NCBI RefSeq assembly: GCF_964340395.1
Contig: NC_135551.1
Location: forward strand, 29,466,455 to 29,486,454
DNA from: Glandiceps talaboti
Lineage: Eukaryota > Hemichordata > Enteropneusta > Spengelidae
Direction of reading: 5' to 3'
Length of the DNA: 20,000 nt
The position numbers were made by a program, and so were the translations under genes. The notes below the pieces were generated by a model. The model searched no databases. It was given only the letters and a program-made list of their open reading frames with translations, and was not told where the DNA came from. Below are positions 18,386 through 20,000 of this stretch, in pieces. Each line of letters opens with the position of its first letter. The first letter of the stretch is position 1.

Positions 18386-18431
18386 AATTTCTCCCCAGGC
18401 CCCCCCCCTGCCGTAAATTCTGTCCGGTCCC
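18386..18431 (-). repeat. Right terminal inverted repeat, 46 bp
   Basis: Exact reverse complement of 16450-16495, ending CCGGTCCC and followed by the TAA target duplication. Confidence 0.97.
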
Positions 18432-18434
18432 TAA

Positions 18435-18997
18435 GACAGTAACATTGAAATATATAACCTTTATTATCCCTTGTGATATACACAGTTCATGAGACTTTAA
18501 CTGTAGGCGACCAATAGGAGGGTTACAATTGGCCAATATAACCTATACTTTTTTGTTTGGGATTTATCAGCCTATCGTTGATATCATTGTTTAGTTAAAG
18601 TGCCAATTTACGTGCCGAACCGTGACTTGGTGATGGCGACATAGGTCACCTTATATCCGTCATCTGTCATCTGATGGTCCGATCCACTATGATAATGCTT
18701 CTTATCATACGAATTAACCGTGTAATCGATATTGTCGGTGGACTATCGTCAAAGCTGCACGACAAACCACATGAATACAGTTCAAAGACGTAGACGACAC
18801 AACGACGACGAATGATTATATATGCAATTGTGGTTGTCGTAAAACAACTAGAACGTTTTACGGCAACGTTATAACGGTGACGTTTTATCGTGTGTGGAAA
18901 CATTACTATGAATCGTGAGAATATTTATCACTTTCTATTAAGACTGGTATAAAGAGTTGTTAACATTTGCAAAGGGACCCATATTGCAAACGATTAA

Positions 18998-19000
<3 letters not shown>
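18435..19000. other. Unique DNA, no gene seen
   Basis: The minus-strand frame at 18667-18903 has no domain and a skewed Arg/Ile content, and I do not support it. The stretch at about 18770-18900 has more CpG than its surroundings (many ACG and CGT) and holds GTGACGTTTT, a CRE-like site, near 18880. Confidence 0.4.
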
Positions 19001-19028
<28 letters not shown>

Positions 19029-19552
19029 CATACATACATACATACATACATACATACATACATACATACAGAAAGACATACAGAAAGACATACATACATA
19101 CATACATACATACATACATACATACATACATACATACATACATACATACATACAGAAAGACATACAGAAAGACATACAGAAAGACATACAGAAAGACATA
19201 CAGAAAGACGTACAGAAAGACATACAGAAAGACGTACTGAAAGACATACAGAAAGACGTACTGAAAGACATACATACATACATACAGAAAGACATACATA
19301 CAGAAAGACATACAGAAAGACATACATACATACAGAAAGACATACATACAGAAAGACATGCAGAAAGACGTACTGAAAGACATACAGAAAGACGTACTGA
19401 AAGACATACTGAAAGACATACAGAAAGACATACAGAAAGACGTACAGAAAGACATACAGAAAGACGTACTGAAAGACATACAGAAAGACGTACTGAAAGA
19501 CATACAGAAAGACGTACAGAAAGACATACAGAAAGACGTACAGAAAGACATA
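19001..19552. repeat. (CATA)n evolving into a 12-bp CAGA-AAGA-CATA array
   Basis: Pure CATA at 19001-19066 and about 19078-19152 is mixed with, and then replaced by, about 33 copies of a 12-bp unit CAGAAAGACATA and its variants (CGTA for CATA, CTGA for CAGA). Every step from CATA is a single substitution (CATA to CAGA, CATA to CGTA). Because 12 is a multiple of three, five overlapping frames of 139-228 codons stay open. They are repeat translations and not genes. Confidence 0.97.
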
Positions 19553-20000
19553 ACATTTTGATTGCAAATGTTTTACACAGTGCAGTCTTTGGAAGAAAAT
19601 GTTTTGATGTAAAAATATCAATTCGTTGTTGTCATGTAACAAATAGAATTTAATCAGACCATCGTGAAAAGAGAATCACTGGCATTAACGTTGTTATACA
19701 ATGTATACAGTTCGTGCTACATCTAAGCCTGATATTCGTCCTCATAGCATTTAATACTATTTTCTTTTATTAATCCACTAATTCTTACTTATTTGACATA
19801 AGTCATATTGTAGCTAATCCGCTTTGTACCTTGAAATGGACCGGCCTTGTTTTCACGTCTTACATACAGAGAGATAAAAAGTTAAACTGATTTATGGATT
19901 TGTAACCTTTGTAAGGTCGGCCATAGCTTTTTGTTTTGACACTTGGAATAAGTCTTATTACTATTGAATAAAATGTCTGCTCTCTTCTCGACAGGGTATC
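19553..20000. other. Unique DNA, no gene seen
   Basis: The last 450 bases hold no recognisable gene, RNA or repeat. The plus-strand frame running in from the 12-bp array ends at 19653. Confidence 0.45.

Larger units (their letters stand above)
16447..18434. mobile_element. DNA transposon with perfect 46-bp TIRs and TAA duplication
   Basis: Perfect 46-bp terminal inverted repeats at 16450-16495 and 18386-18431 begin GGGACCGG and are flanked by TAA on both sides (16447-16449, 18432-18434). The element proper is 1,982 bp. A TAA (TWA) 3-bp target duplication and ends starting with GG fit the PIF/Harbinger superfamily, but no DDE transposase is visible, so the superfamily is tentative. Inside each end are three 32-bp G-run modules. 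The interior holds a minus-strand gene end, a (CA)n/(CATA)n and a (TA)n tract, and internal repeats. Identical TIRs over 46 bp suggest recent insertion. It is probably non-autonomous or internally deleted. Confidence 0.9.

Noticed and set aside
18667-18903. 78-codon minus-strand frame rich in Arg and Ile
   Set aside because: No recognisable domain and a length within chance expectation.
18960-19653. Five overlapping frames of 139-228 codons on both strands
   Set aside because: They stay open because the 4- and 12-bp repeats contain no stop codons. The peptides are periodic and have no non-repeat domain.
19836-19923. Possible inverted repeat ATGGACCGGCCTT with AAGGTCGGCCAT
   Set aside because: Pairing needs several mismatches or a bulge and the 60-base loop makes it unremarkable.

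Overview
This looks like non-coding DNA from the nuclear genome of a metazoan, probably an aquatic invertebrate, although the species cannot be named from the sequence. The reasons are low GC content, no dense operon-like coding, more than twenty tandem-repeat tracts (roughly 4.5 kb, over a fifth of the window), a decayed Penelope-like retroelement with a GIY-YIG endonuclease domain, a cut-and-paste DNA transposon with intact terminal inverted repeats, and a tRNA-derived sequence. I find no intact, recognisable host protein-coding gene. Most open frames are simple repeats read as codons, such as (GA)n, (CATA)n and (CTGT)n. The window is probably intergenic or intronic.

Layout. 1-3120: single-copy AT-rich DNA broken up by (GA)n, (GTTT)n, (CA)n, (CATA)n, (TTTA)n, (CTGT)n plus poly-C, (TTGTG)n and (TGTAA)n tracts. 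3121-6650: mostly unique, with a 14-unit hairpin-bearing minisatellite (4392-4950) and a loose cluster of RFX X-box-like palindromes, one of which (3971-3984) is followed at once by a CCAAT box. 6655-9290: further (AGTC)n, (ATGG)n, (CTGT)n/(C)n/(CT)n and (CATA)n tracts. 9354-9426: a tRNA-like sequence with a perfect B box. 10022-10118: a 29-bp tandem repeat carrying CACGTG in each full unit. 10663-10959: one weak candidate terminal exon followed by AATAAA.

12313-15096: the 3' part of a Penelope-like element on the minus strand, with two frameshifts, lies between two (CATA)n tracts of the same orientation, followed by about 37 copies of a 43-bp satellite unit. 16447-18434: a 1,982-bp DNA transposon with perfect 46-bp terminal inverted repeats and a TAA target duplication. 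It carries three 32-bp G-run modules inside each end, all in the same direction. It holds the 3' end of a minus-strand gene followed by AATAAA, a 31-bp direct duplication, a 19-bp inverted repeat and three spaced internal repeats. 19001-19552: a (CATA)n tract that has evolved into a 12-bp array.

The genes present are mobile-element remnants and do not form a pathway. The strongest items for follow-up are the architecture of the DNA transposon ends, the Penelope-like element between (CATA)n tracts with a hammerhead-like motif at its 3' end, the hairpin-conserving minisatellite, and the X-box cluster.
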